Shown one piece after another: positions 26,189 to 35,802 of a DNA stretch of 64,000 bases. The notes under the pieces were generated by a model. The model had not been told where the DNA came from, did not search any database, and worked only from the letters and a program-made list of their open reading frames with translations. A program made the translations under genes and the position numbers. The stretch lies in assembly GCF_001418015.1 (NCBI RefSeq), contig NZ_LIQG01000032.1, positions 62,001 to 126,000 on the forward strand, read 5' to 3'. This DNA is from Lacinutrix mariniflava. GTDB lineage: Bacteria; Bacteroidota; Bacteroidia; Flavobacteriales; Flavobacteriaceae. The first letter of the stretch is position 1. Each line of letters opens with the position of its first letter.

Positions 26189-27199
26189 TTAAACTAAAAT
26201 TGAATTCCATTTCTCTTTAATTACCTGCCAACTAAACTGTTCTGCTTTTTTTCTCGCTTGGTATGTTAAGTCTATTATTGTCTGCTCATTCTTTGCTAGA
26301 GATAAAATCTCACTAACAAAAACATCTGCATTATTTGGAGGGACTAATAAGCCATCTTCGTTATTCTCTATTAAAAAAGGTAAGCCTCCAACATTTGTTG
26401 AAATAACAGGTAATCCTAAAGCCATCGCTTCAATTACGCTTACTGGCATGTTATCAAAATTGGTTGTATTTATAAAGACATTGTAATCTTTAGAACGTTC
26501 AATCCATTCTTTTTTCGATAATTTTCCAGTAAAATCAACTTTTACATTTAAAGATTTTGCGAATGCTTTGGCATCACTTAAACTACCATCGTTATCTGGA
26601 CCAACCATTGTTAAGCTCGCCTCAAGACCTTTATCTTTAAGTGCTTTTAAAATAGAAACTGCTAATTTAGGGTTGTAAATATTTGAAAATGAACGCACCC
26701 AAAGTAATCTAACATCTACTATTGCTCTTTGCTTAAATGGATAGTTTTCTATGTCTATAGCATTAGCTATTATTATAATATTCTTATACCCAAAACTTTC
26801 GAAATTAGATTTTAAATATCCAGAAGGCGATACATTTATATATGCATTTTTAAAGATTGATTTACTAAGATTTGGGCTATACTTAAGACGATTAGGTAAA
26901 TTACCTCCATGGAGAATTGGAATATATTTAAGTTTAAAAAAACGACATAATCCACTTGTTAAATAGGCATAATAAAAGTTTTGAGTACTATAAGTATCTA
27001 TTAAAACATAATCTGCCCAATTTTTATTTTTAAGTATTGACCATAACATGTCTAACAACCTAAACACTTTATGCTCCTTGTTAGATACTGCTTTTACAGT
27101 ATAACCTTCAGTAGAAAACGCGTTACCAAGCGTATCGATTGTTGTAGCCGTTTTACCTTTAGTTGATAATTTATTTCCTATGTAGAGGAGGTTTTTCAT
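26189..27199 (-). CDS. GT4-family glycosyltransferase
   Basis: A 336-residue GT-B enzyme of family GT4. The nucleotide-sugar-binding EX7E block is intact in MPVSVIEAMALGLPVISTNVGGLP near residues 268-291, with the conserved Glu at the start and the Gly-Gly turn after. The N-terminal acceptor half begins LLYIGNKLSTKG. The start is immediately behind the preceding gene, overlapping by four bases. Donor and linkage are not readable. Confidence 0.9.
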   Translation of the reverse strand: MKNLLYIGNKLSTKGKTATTIDTLGNAFSTEGYTVKAVSNKEHKVFRLLDMLWSILKNKNWADYVLIDTYSTQNFYYAYLTSGLCRFFKLKYIPILHGGNLPNRLKYSPNLSKSIFKNAYINVSPSGYLKSNFESFGYKNIIIIANAIDIENYPFKQRAIVDVRLLWVRSFSNIYNPKLAVSILKALKDKGLEASLTMVGPDNDGSLSDAKAFAKSLNVKVDFTGKLSKKEWIERSKDYNVFINTTNFDNMPVSVIEAMALGLPVISTNVGGLPFLIENNEDGLLVPPNNADVFVSEILSLAKNEQTIIDLTYQARKKAEQFSWQVIKEKWNSILV

Positions 27200-28782
27200 T
27201 GCAATTTGTACAATTTTAAATCACCTTCTCTATGAATAACCTCTAAAGGAAAGTCACGTTTAGTCACGATATAATTAATTTCTAAACTTTTTAAAACACT
27301 TAATTTTTCTTCAATTGTAGTGGCCTCAGCAAGTTTCGTTTGGTCTTTTTTCCATTGAATAAATTGAGAAGGATTACCTTCAATAATCATCGATGCGCCT
27401 TTAGAATCAAGAACTACAGATCGTTTTGAAGCTCCCCTAAAATGATGCCCTCCAAAAATTACTGCATTTTCATTTGTGTTTTCTAAGATATAGTTAGCCA
27501 TTTTATCTATCGCTAATATCTTTGAGTTCTCCTGACCTCCTATACTTAAATTATTTGGTAATATAAGTCTTGACACGTCATCGCCAACAAATGGAATACC
27601 ATTACATGATGGCGATTTACTAACGATTAAAATCAAAAAATATACTGAAAAAAGTGTCGGTAAAAAATACTGTTTATTGATTTTTGTGTTAATATACTCC
27701 AGGACATAAGCCAATGCAAAAAAGGAAGGGATGATTGCTACTTTTTGAGCTCTAATAAGCTGAAATGATAATCTTAAATTTAAATCAAGAATCGAGTTAA
27801 TAAACGTCTCAACATAGACACTAACCGATGGTAAAATTATCAACAGTAATGTTAATGTGATTATTAATTTAGCACGCTTAAAGTGAGTTTTATCTTTTTT
27901 AGATATAAAAAAATAAGCTGCAATTGGAATTATATATAAGAGTGTTTTAAAATGTAACCAGTCTTTTAAATATAGTAATGGTTGCGTAAAAAACTGAGGT
28001 ATCCTTGCATTAAACGCTTCATTAAAAGCATCCATATTATAATTAATACTACTTGAGGTTTTTCCAAAGTAGGTTAACACAAAAGGTAACATACCTAGTA
28101 ATAAAGCCAAAATCACAAATAGTATGTTTTTTGTACTTACAAGGCCTTTCATTTTGAAAAAAACCACCATTAATATCAAGAAAACTACATATAACAAAAC
28201 ACCACCTAATCCAGTAATAGGATGAAAATTAAAAACCAAACCTATAAAAAACGAAGATAAAACAAGACCTTTAAAGCTTTTATTTAGCAATAAAAAGGGT
28301 ACAGGAAATAAAGTAATATATAATGTTCGTGGCATCATTGCCCAAAGATCTGCAATACCCCAAATCTCGAATCCTGGCAACCACACAATACCTCTCACTA
28401 AAAACGAAACGAGTAATGCTATCCAAAATTTTGGAACAAATCGATACATTAAAAGAAACCATAGAACCCCAAATAATAGATGACAAACAGTATTCATTAC
28501 GTTAACTGCTTGCACATAGTGTCCATTCGTAAATTTAGCTATAAACCTAAGCGATTGTACATAAAAAGGTGTGTAATATTTTACATTATTTATATCGTTT
28601 AAATATAAATCTTTTTTAAATAATTCTGGATTATCAAATTTTTGAGCGACAGGAATAATATTTTGAATATCTGAAGACAACTCACTATAATTAGCGTCTA
28701 AATTACCAATATAATAAGCAAAAGCTATAATTATGTTTAGTGCATAAACGATATAAAATTTCCGATTTATAGTTTTAAACAT
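27196..28782 (-). CDS. Polytopic membrane protein, GT-C-like
   Basis: A 528-residue membrane protein with about ten to eleven hydrophobic segments in residues 10-395, followed by a soluble C-terminal domain (400-528). The layout, with a long extracellular loop after the first helix and a soluble C terminus, resembles GT-C glycosyltransferases and related polytopic proteins of glycan clusters, but the usual catalytic Asp-Asp or Asp-Glu near the first loop is not clear. The C-terminal part contains ENTNENAVIFGGHHFRG and SLEINYIVTKRDFP. The precise function is unknown; adding a lipid-linked sugar is possible. Confidence 0.65.
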   Translation of the reverse strand: MFKTINRKFYIVYALNIIIAFAYYIGNLDANYSELSSDIQNIIPVAQKFDNPELFKKDLYLNDINNVKYYTPFYVQSLRFIAKFTNGHYVQAVNVMNTVCHLLFGVLWFLLMYRFVPKFWIALLVSFLVRGIVWLPGFEIWGIADLWAMMPRTLYITLFPVPFLLLNKSFKGLVLSSFFIGLVFNFHPITGLGGVLLYVVFLILMVVFFKMKGLVSTKNILFVILALLLGMLPFVLTYFGKTSSSINYNMDAFNEAFNARIPQFFTQPLLYLKDWLHFKTLLYIIPIAAYFFISKKDKTHFKRAKLIITLTLLLIILPSVSVYVETFINSILDLNLRLSFQLIRAQKVAIIPSFFALAYVLEYINTKINKQYFLPTLFSVYFLILIVSKSPSCNGIPFVGDDVSRLILPNNLSIGGQENSKILAIDKMANYILENTNENAVIFGGHHFRGASKRSVVLDSKGASMIIEGNPSQFIQWKKDQTKLAEATTIEEKLSVLKSLEINYIVTKRDFPLEVIHREGDLKLYKLQ

Positions 28783-29721
28783 CTAGAGTCCTTTTGGCGC
28801 TTTCGTAATATCGTAATGTACAGCTTGTAATAATAATTGAAAACCAATAATAATAGTTAAAGTCACTAACATAATGGTTCCTGTAGGTGCAAATAATGCT
28901 TGACTAGAATAAAACCACCAAGTATAGATACCGTATATTAAACCAAATAAAAACAAAGGCGTACCTATTAAAATATAGATTGACGACATATTAAAATCGT
29001 AAACAAAATAGGATTTAAACAGCCTATTAAAAAATGTTTTTACCAGTTTTGGAAAAAAAACAAATGGCATTTTCCAAACATTCATACTTGATTTTTCATC
29101 ACCATAAATTGCTGGCATTGGCACATCTTTTATCACAGCATCTTGAAAATATAACTGTGAAATTAAAGATGTTTCAAAATAATAACGATTAGAAATTTCT
29201 TCAAAATCCAAGCGCTTTAATGTTTCTATTTTTATAGCAAAAAAACCATTGGTAGGATCAAAATTATTCCAATAACCAGTAGCTGCTTTAGTAAGAAAAG
29301 ACAACCCTAAATTCCCTATTTTTCTAGTAAAAGGCATTTTTTTTAATGCTTTAAAATCTCTAAAACGATTACCCTTAGCATAGCTAGCTTCTCCATTTAT
29401 TAAAGGATTAATAAGCGCTTTAATATAAGTTGTATCCATTTGGTCGTCTGCATCTACTTTAACCACAATATCCATCTTATCTTCTATAGCCTTAGAGAAT
29501 CCTGTTTTTGTTGCACCTCCAACTCCTAAATTACTAATGTTTTTTATATACACCACATTTAAGAATCTAGACAAGACTTCTTTAGGTAGTACTTCTGGGC
29601 TACAATCGTCCACAATGTAAACTTTAGTTACCAAAGCAGGTAGTTTACTTAAAACGCTCTCAATGTGTTTAGCTGCATTATAATACGGTATTACAACTGC
29701 TATTTTATTTTCGTTTTGCAT
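28783..29721 (-). CDS. GT2 glycosyltransferase with C-terminal membrane hairpin
   Basis: A 312-residue protein with the GT-A domain in residues 1-215: AVVIPYYNAAKHIES, VDDCSPE and the metal-binding VKVDADDQMD near residues 90-99. Residues 230-305 hold two membrane helices, the arrangement of dolichol/polyprenyl-phosphate hexose synthases. Together with the neighbouring polytopic protein it may form a polyprenyl-phosphate-sugar pair. The end overlaps the start of the polymerase-like gene's stop by 17 bases. Confidence 0.87.
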   Translation of the reverse strand: MQNENKIAVVIPYYNAAKHIESVLSKLPALVTKVYIVDDCSPEVLPKEVLSRFLNVVYIKNISNLGVGGATKTGFSKAIEDKMDIVVKVDADDQMDTTYIKALINPLINGEASYAKGNRFRDFKALKKMPFTRKIGNLGLSFLTKAATGYWNNFDPTNGFFAIKIETLKRLDFEEISNRYYFETSLISQLYFQDAVIKDVPMPAIYGDEKSSMNVWKMPFVFFPKLVKTFFNRLFKSYFVYDFNMSSIYILIGTPLFLFGLIYGIYTWWFYSSQALFAPTGTIMLVTLTIIIGFQLLLQAVHYDITKAPKGL

Positions 29722-31042
29722 TATTAAAATAATATCGTGGGACTATAAGTAAAATAGTTATGAGTATAAAATATCCTAAGATAGTAAATACAGAACGGTA
29801 AAGGTACAAATGCTCTCCAAAATACAAGGTCACCAACATGGCAAATACAAGTCCGTTAAGCACCATTTTTAAGGAACTCATTTTTCCAAATTTAAGATAT
29901 AAAAAGGAAGTCAGCCATTTTAAATATAAAAATAAACCAACCAAACCTACTTCGTTTATTAAACTCAAATAGATGTTATGAGCAGAAGACCCTATAAGCA
30001 ATCTATTGTTTACACCTATTCCAAAAGGAATTACGTAAGGATTTCTTGCAATATAATCAAGGTACATCAATACAATCCTATCTCTACCTGCACCAAGATC
30101 TTGATAAAGCTGTTCTACATCAACGTTTGCACTCGCTGGATTAAAAGCTTCCGGATTACTTACCTTATTAATAACTCTATTTTCAATTGTGGTTACAATC
30201 GTATCTATAAGTTCTAAATTAAAAAAGAAAGCAACAATTACCGCTAAAGAGAGCAATATTGATAGAGCTATAAATTTTCTTGTTTTCATTATAAAAAGGT
30301 AACAGAGAAAAATAAGTAATGCTAAATAGGTTGTTCTAGAACCAGAAATTCCGATAATAGCTAGACTCATTAACATAGCCACTATTATTAAAATCTTATT
30401 CACTTTTATTTGGCTTTGCATAAATAAACCTATAGCGTAAACCAAGCTAATAAACATGGTCATGCCTAAACATATTTTGTTTGGACCTAAAGTTCCAGAC
30501 AAGAAACCACCATAAGCTTCTTCGTAAACAGAGTTCCATAGAAAAGGAACATACCCATAATGCTGGATAAACACAAGAACAGATTCTAATATTGTAAATA
30601 TTAGGACTAAATGTGCTACTAATTTATAGCGCTTTTTATCTCGCAAATACATAGCCATTAATACTCCTGTATAAAAGAATGCGAGCATGTGATAATAGTA
30701 TAATAGCGATTTAATAAACCACAATGGTCTTCCCATAAAAACACTAAATAACAACGTAAAAATTAAAGTAACAGCACACCACATTACAAAATTATTCATC
30801 GTATTTAAATACGTTTTAGAACGTATAAAAAATAACACTATAGGTTTATTTATATAGATAATGTAAAGTATTACAAGTCCAGCGATATCGAACAAACGAA
30901 ACTCATTATCACCTTGAACGCTATACTTTAAAACCGGCAAATTATAAAAATAAGACACAACCATTAATAACAAAGCCACTCTTACGTATACGGGCTTGAA
31001 TATTAATGCTAGACGCTTATTTAAGTAATCGGTATTTGTCAT
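29705..31042 (-). CDS. O-antigen ligase / polymerase-like protein
   Basis: A 445-residue protein with about twelve hydrophobic segments, belonging by length and pattern to the Wzy/WaaL superfamily. A long periplasmic loop (about residues 270-345) contains NPASANVDVEQLYQDLGAGRDRIV and is followed by a conserved HNIYLSLINEVGLVG block near 346-360, the typical O-antigen-ligase signature with its key His. It may polymerise repeat units or ligate them to lipid A core. The fact that the locus also has an ABC exporter makes the ligase reading attractive. Confidence 0.87.
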   Translation of the reverse strand: MTNTDYLNKRLALIFKPVYVRVALLLMVVSYFYNLPVLKYSVQGDNEFRLFDIAGLVILYIIYINKPIVLFFIRSKTYLNTMNNFVMWCAVTLIFTLLFSVFMGRPLWFIKSLLYYYHMLAFFYTGVLMAMYLRDKKRYKLVAHLVLIFTILESVLVFIQHYGYVPFLWNSVYEEAYGGFLSGTLGPNKICLGMTMFISLVYAIGLFMQSQIKVNKILIIVAMLMSLAIIGISGSRTTYLALLIFLCYLFIMKTRKFIALSILLSLAVIVAFFFNLELIDTIVTTIENRVINKVSNPEAFNPASANVDVEQLYQDLGAGRDRIVLMYLDYIARNPYVIPFGIGVNNRLLIGSSAHNIYLSLINEVGLVGLFLYLKWLTSFLYLKFGKMSSLKMVLNGLVFAMLVTLYFGEHLYLYRSVFTILGYFILITILLIVPRYYFNNAKRK

Positions 31043-32119
31043 TTAATTTAGAATACGCTTATAATCGGCAACAAGTACTTTCGCTATTGCTTCTACTGAA
31101 AAATTTACTAATACGTGAGATTTCAAATGCTCTCCTTTGCATTTAGCCTTTTCCATATTGCTAATATAATTTATTAAAGCTTGAGTTACCGATGATGCAC
31201 TTTCCGACGGAATTAACTGTCCTAAAGTTTCATTAGCAATCACCAAATTACAATTCCCAACATTTGTTGCTATCGCAGGTAAACTAGCTAATCCATATTC
31301 TAATAAAGCAATTGGTAAACCTTCAGATTTCGAAGATAAAACAGCAATATCTGCTTGACTTAGTATGTTAGAAACATCAGACTTACTTCCATAAAAAAAG
31401 ACATTTTGCTCTAATTGCAATGTTTTTATTTCTTGCTTTATAGCTATCGAATAGTCATCATTAAAATCCTTACCTACACAATGCAAAGTCCATTTTGGAA
31501 ATTGTTTCTTTACCTCACTAAATCCTTTAAGTAAAGTAAAATGGTCTTTCTGTGCTCTTAAATTTGCTAAATGAACAATGCGATTATTTAGAAGTCCTTT
31601 TAACTCTGTTTTTCCTTCATTTACATTTTCTATTGCAAAATTTGGAAGGTAACTTACATTTTTACAATTTAGATTTATAATTGCCCAATCTTGTAATTCT
31701 TTATTTACACTATAAATTTTAGAAAAATACTTGGAGCATTTTTTCAACATCTTATAAGAACGTCCCTCTAAAAACGCACTGTTCCCATAATGATCGTGCC
31801 AAACAATTTTAACTTTTTTATTTAACTTTTTTATTATTGTTGCAAGAAAAAATGATGTAGAATGTGCATGAATAATACTAATATCATTACGTTTAACGAA
31901 ACTATTTATTCTCTTTATAGCTTTAAAATCTATTGTTTTCTTTTTATCTAAAAAAAGGTAATTAACACGAGTGTCTATACTTTCTTTTAACAAACCTTCT
32001 TCACGCGTAGCACACAAGTAAGATACTTCTACTTTAGAGACTAAAGCATTAGCTATATTTACAGCTACGCGCTCTGCTCCTCCTGTTTGTAAAGAATCTA
32101 TTAGTTGTAAAACTTTCAT
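31043..32119 (-). CDS. GT4-family glycosyltransferase
   Basis: A 358-residue GT-B enzyme. The N-terminal half begins VLQLIDSLQTGGAERVAVNIANAL, the typical acceptor-side glycine loop. The C-terminal half contains SEGLPIALLEYGLASLPAIATNVG near residues 268-291 with the GT4 EX7E pattern. It is one base from its neighbours on each side and clearly in the operon. Confidence 0.92.
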   Translation of the reverse strand: MKVLQLIDSLQTGGAERVAVNIANALVSKVEVSYLCATREEGLLKESIDTRVNYLFLDKKKTIDFKAIKRINSFVKRNDISIIHAHSTSFFLATIIKKLNKKVKIVWHDHYGNSAFLEGRSYKMLKKCSKYFSKIYSVNKELQDWAIINLNCKNVSYLPNFAIENVNEGKTELKGLLNNRIVHLANLRAQKDHFTLLKGFSEVKKQFPKWTLHCVGKDFNDDYSIAIKQEIKTLQLEQNVFFYGSKSDVSNILSQADIAVLSSKSEGLPIALLEYGLASLPAIATNVGNCNLVIANETLGQLIPSESASSVTQALINYISNMEKAKCKGEHLKSHVLVNFSVEAIAKVLVADYKRILN

Positions 32120-33232
32120 TTATACTTTTAATAATTTACATATTTCATTTTCGAATACATCTAAAGTGTAGTTTTGAGACCATTGCAATGCCGCCTCAGA
32201 TTGTAATTGTAAAGTTTCTCTACTTTCTAAAGCCGTAATTATTTTATTAGTTGCAGACCGTAAATCTGGTTCTATTAAAATACCTCTAGTGCCATAATCT
32301 AACATAAAAGGGACACAAGAAATTTTAGTAACCACAGGTATGCAACCAAAAAACATGGCTTCTGCAATCGCCTTTGGCCAACCTTCAGATTGAGATGGTA
32401 ATATAGAAAAATGAGCCGTTTTTAAAGCTTTTTTTACTACTTCCTTTTTTTGATTACCATGAATTTTTATAATATGTTCTATCTTTTTTTCTGAAACATA
32501 TTGCATTAACTCCTCTTTTAAAATACCATCACCAAATAGCTCAAGACTAACATTAAATCCTTTTAGTGTTAAGTCTTCTATAATTTGAATCGCTAGTAAA
32601 GGCCTTTTCCCAATCACTAAACTACCTATAAATACAAATTCTAACTTCGATCTATAATCACGTTTATTTACTTTTTCAATTTCAGAACTTCTATAAGTCG
32701 CTGTAAAAAATGGTTTAATATTCTTAGTTTGATTATCCCAATCTCCATAAACCAAAACCTGCATGTTTTTAGTTAAAGTTGTATTGCTTAATATCCATTT
32801 CTGTATACGATAACTTAGAGGTTGTTTAGAAGCTGGATCCCAATTACCGGCATACTTTGCGGTTTTTGTTTTCTCCGGAAAAAATAGTTGCACAAAACAG
32901 CCTAATAAACCTATATTTCCAGGGCATCTTAAATGAATGTGGTCTGCCCAAAACATCCCTCTAAATAGTTTAAAGATTATTACTGGTGTTAAAATAAAAC
33001 TAATGAACGCAGAAAGTACACTCGAAAAATTTAAGCTAGGAATAGAATCAACAATTGGTTGTTTTTTAAAGGATATTGTTAATAGTGGTTGATTATACTT
33101 GGTTGGCGAAATTATTTTAAAATCTTGAACATAATCACTCCAAATATCCATTTCTCTAACATAAGGCGCATACGCCTTATAGCAATTATCTTCTAGTAAT
33201 GTTGGAGCATTTGTTACAACTAAAAACTTCAT
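32120..33232 (-). CDS. GT4-family glycosyltransferase
   Basis: A 370-residue GT-B enzyme, less typical in the N-terminal half, where a hydrophobic stretch (residues 70-100) suggests membrane association. The donor half carries SEGWPKAIAEAMFFGCIPVVTKI near residues 282-304, the GT4 EX7E region, preceded by the sugar-binding VFIGSLVIGKRP. Donor and acceptor are unknown. The stop overlaps nothing and the next gene starts at once. Confidence 0.88.
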   Translation of the reverse strand: MKFLVVTNAPTLLEDNCYKAYAPYVREMDIWSDYVQDFKIISPTKYNQPLLTISFKKQPIVDSIPSLNFSSVLSAFISFILTPVIIFKLFRGMFWADHIHLRCPGNIGLLGCFVQLFFPEKTKTAKYAGNWDPASKQPLSYRIQKWILSNTTLTKNMQVLVYGDWDNQTKNIKPFFTATYRSSEIEKVNKRDYRSKLEFVFIGSLVIGKRPLLAIQIIEDLTLKGFNVSLELFGDGILKEELMQYVSEKKIEHIIKIHGNQKKEVVKKALKTAHFSILPSQSEGWPKAIAEAMFFGCIPVVTKISCVPFMLDYGTRGILIEPDLRSATNKIITALESRETLQLQSEAALQWSQNYTLDVFENEICKLLKV

Positions 33233-33780
33233 TATATATAGTCTTTAGAGCTATTGTAATTAATAATTTCACAAGGAACACCAACGACTACCGCATTGTC
33301 TTCTATAGATTTAGTTACTAAAGAATTAGCCGCAATAACACAATTATCGCCTATTGTTATTGGTCCAGCAACGACTGCATTAACTCCTATATAAACGTTA
33401 TTTCCAATAGTTGGAACACCTCGTTTTTCTCCTCTTCCACTTATGCCAATAGTCACACCTTGAGAAATATTACAATTGTCTCCAATTTTTACTTTTGAAT
33501 TAATAATAATGTTTCCAAAATGTCCGATATAAAAACGCTCTCCAATATCTACAGCATATGGAATGCTAATACCAGTAATGATTTCAATCCATTTTTGATT
33601 GATTACTGCAAAGCCTAATAAAATTGTCTTTAAAGGTTTTAGCAAAGAACTCTTATATATTTTATTAGAAATTCTATATACTGTTAAAGCCCATAAGCCT
33701 TGCTGAGTGCATAGTAAAATCAATGAAGACTTATTACCACTATATTTTTTATATTTTATGAAATCGGACTTTAAACTCAA
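33232..33780 (-). CDS. Serine-acetyltransferase-like hexapeptide acetyltransferase
   Basis: A 182-residue left-handed beta-helix acetyltransferase. The hexapeptide repeats begin near residue 90 (GERFYIGHFGNIIINSKVKIGDNCNISQGVTIG) and end with IGDNCVIAANSLVTKSI. The arrangement is like CysE and the WcaB-type polysaccharide O-acetyltransferases, and short N-terminal helices precede it. In this locus it most likely acetylates a sugar of the glycan, not serine. It shares one base with the next gene. Confidence 0.88.
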   Translation of the reverse strand: MSLKSDFIKYKKYSGNKSSLILLCTQQGLWALTVYRISNKIYKSSLLKPLKTILLGFAVINQKWIEIITGISIPYAVDIGERFYIGHFGNIIINSKVKIGDNCNISQGVTIGISGRGEKRGVPTIGNNVYIGVNAVVAGPITIGDNCVIAANSLVTKSIEDNAVVVGVPCEIINYNSSKDYI

Positions 33781-33785
33781 AACAG

Positions 33786-34784
33786 TTATACTTCTTTAGG
33801 TTTGTTAAAGATAAGGGAAAACCATCCAATAGTACGACCAATGGATTCAGTTAGCGCTTCTTTTCGTTCGTTAGTAGTTATTACATTTGTAAACCGAATA
33901 CAAGTTAATAAAAATGCAGTGGCATGCCATTTAAACCGGGCTTTAAATGTAGGATTAGCATACTTAACACGCCAAACATACCAACCATTTCTAACGACCA
34001 TTTTACCATAATTGTATTGGTTTGGTCGTCCAGAACCATCATGATAATGGCACAATTGCGCATTCGTGTTTATATACAATTTTCCAATTTTGGCTAAACG
34101 TAATGAAAAATCGGCATCTTCATACAGGCCATAACCTTCAAAATAAGTAGAAAAACTTATGGTTTTAAATACTGAAGCTTTATAAGAAGAAACACCTCCC
34201 ATCAGTTGCTCTACCTCATAAATTTTACGTGATGGCGGTAAAAAACCAATAGAACGACCATGAGAAAATGTAGGTAAAAAACCAGGAGCTGTATCAGGTT
34301 GTAAACCAAATACTTTACGGAGTTTAAAACGTGAGGATTCTGTACGTTGCCAACCATCGCAATAGAATTTAGAACTATCATTACTAGATTCAGTTTTCTC
34401 CCATTGTGCTTCATTTGTTATATAACCACCAACGGCTAAAGCTTCTGGAAAAGTAGTATAGGTTTCTATTAATTTTTCAAAATATTTAGGATCTAAGACG
34501 GTATCGTCATCTAGAAAACAAATAATTTCTGATGTTTTAGCAGCTTTGCTTATTCCGAAATTACGTTGCTTTGTAAGCCCTCTATTTGTTTCATCTACTT
34601 TAAAATAATCTAAATTATCAAAAATATTCTCACTTAAAACAGATTCCGTTTTAGCATCTGTAGAACCATCAATAATTAAAATTTGGTTTGGATAAAGTGT
34701 TTGTTTATTTACAGACTTTAACAACGTCAACAAAGGTTGCGAACGCATATATGTGCATATTATTAATGAAAATGATTTAGGCAT
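33786..34784 (-). CDS. GT2-family glycosyltransferase
   Basis: About 332 residues, starting at the ATG at 34784 (MPKSFSLIICTYMRS), which overlaps the exostosin-like gene by eight bases; a longer reading to 34823 would add 13 unrelated residues. The GT-A domain has IICTYMRSQPLLTLLKSV, IIDGSTD and the DxD-like FLDDDTVLDP near residues 97-107. The conserved GYGLYEDADFSLRLAKIG near 220 is the acceptor-side ED box of GT2. Specificity is unknown. Confidence 0.92.
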   Translation of the reverse strand: MPKSFSLIICTYMRSQPLLTLLKSVNKQTLYPNQILIIDGSTDAKTESVLSENIFDNLDYFKVDETNRGLTKQRNFGISKAAKTSEIICFLDDDTVLDPKYFEKLIETYTTFPEALAVGGYITNEAQWEKTESSNDSSKFYCDGWQRTESSRFKLRKVFGLQPDTAPGFLPTFSHGRSIGFLPPSRKIYEVEQLMGGVSSYKASVFKTISFSTYFEGYGLYEDADFSLRLAKIGKLYINTNAQLCHYHDGSGRPNQYNYGKMVVRNGWYVWRVKYANPTFKARFKWHATAFLLTCIRFTNVITTNERKEALTESIGRTIGWFSLIFNKPKEV

Positions 34785-35802
34785 TTGCTTTCCTTTTATT
34801 AATAAAATCATCATGAATAGCAATAAAATACTGATGTCGTTTAAGTGTGCTTTCCCATAATAATCTATTATTTTTTTGAAGCTTAAAAAACTGACCTTCG
34901 TCTTTAGAATTATGGAATTTTAAAATGGTTTCAGCCATTTTATTAATTTCCTTTTCTTCAATAATAACACAATGTTTCGTCCAATCTATAGTATCACTTA
35001 ATGGCAACCTACAATCGGTATTTAATAAAACAGGAATGCGTCCCATGGCTAAAGTTTCATAAAAACGCACAGAAAAATTACCAACACCTCGACTGCAAAA
35101 AGTATACGCATTAGCATACATATTGTTGTAAAACTCTAAAGTAGTTTCCGCTTTTGCTTTCTCTGTCGTTATTCCTGCTCTATAATTATCTCTAAAAATA
35201 AAATTGGTGTTTAAGCCATCGGCTTTAGACAGTATATTTAGGTAATTTATACGGTTTACACTTGACGGATAAAAACTTTGTTTGTCTGCTAAATCTTTTC
35301 TGTATTCTCTTTTAAAATGACTAAATAATTCTTTACCATACTTAGCTAGACCTGACTTTGCATGACCTACAAAACCAATACTTGGTTGTTTTTCTTTATT
35401 TAGTGCTAAAAAATCTTTTTTTAACGTCTCATAAGGATCATTAATAAATGAAGGAACAATAAAAGTAGAATCACTTAATTCACTATCAAAACCTCCTAGT
35501 CTAAAAGTAGAACTGTTAGGTATATAATTAGTAAAACCAAAATCACCAGAACTATAAATCCATAGCAGTTTGTTATTACTTTTTGCTTCAGCTAATAGGT
35601 TTTTAAAGGCCTCTTTATGTTTATAAAAAGAAGTATAATCTATTGGAAGAATTACAATATCTGAAGCTTCTGCACTATCTACCAAATTAAAATGCTGTTT
35701 CAACTTAACAGTCTTTAGAAAATGGATGTCGAACAACAACGGAAATACTTCGCGACGATGTGTTTCGGTTAAAAATTGTGTATCTGTATATATCTTAAGC
35801 AT
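34777..35802 (-). CDS. Exostosin-like glycosyltransferase (GT47-like)
   Basis: A 341-residue protein related to the exostosin family. The key segment is SRGVGNFSVRFYETLAMGRIPVLLNTDCRLPLSDTIDW near residues 237-275, which is the donor-binding region of the exostosin domain. Relatives transfer glucuronic acid, galactose or other sugars by an inverting mechanism, and bacterial members sit in capsule and O-antigen clusters. The neighbour at 35795 overlaps by eight bases. Donor not known. Confidence 0.85.
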   Translation of the reverse strand: MLKIYTDTQFLTETHRREVFPLLFDIHFLKTVKLKQHFNLVDSAEASDIVILPIDYTSFYKHKEAFKNLLAEAKSNNKLLWIYSSGDFGFTNYIPNSSTFRLGGFDSELSDSTFIVPSFINDPYETLKKDFLALNKEKQPSIGFVGHAKSGLAKYGKELFSHFKREYRKDLADKQSFYPSSVNRINYLNILSKADGLNTNFIFRDNYRAGITTEKAKAETTLEFYNNMYANAYTFCSRGVGNFSVRFYETLAMGRIPVLLNTDCRLPLSDTIDWTKHCVIIEEKEINKMAETILKFHNSKDEGQFFKLQKNNRLLWESTLKRHQYFIAIHDDFINKRKANA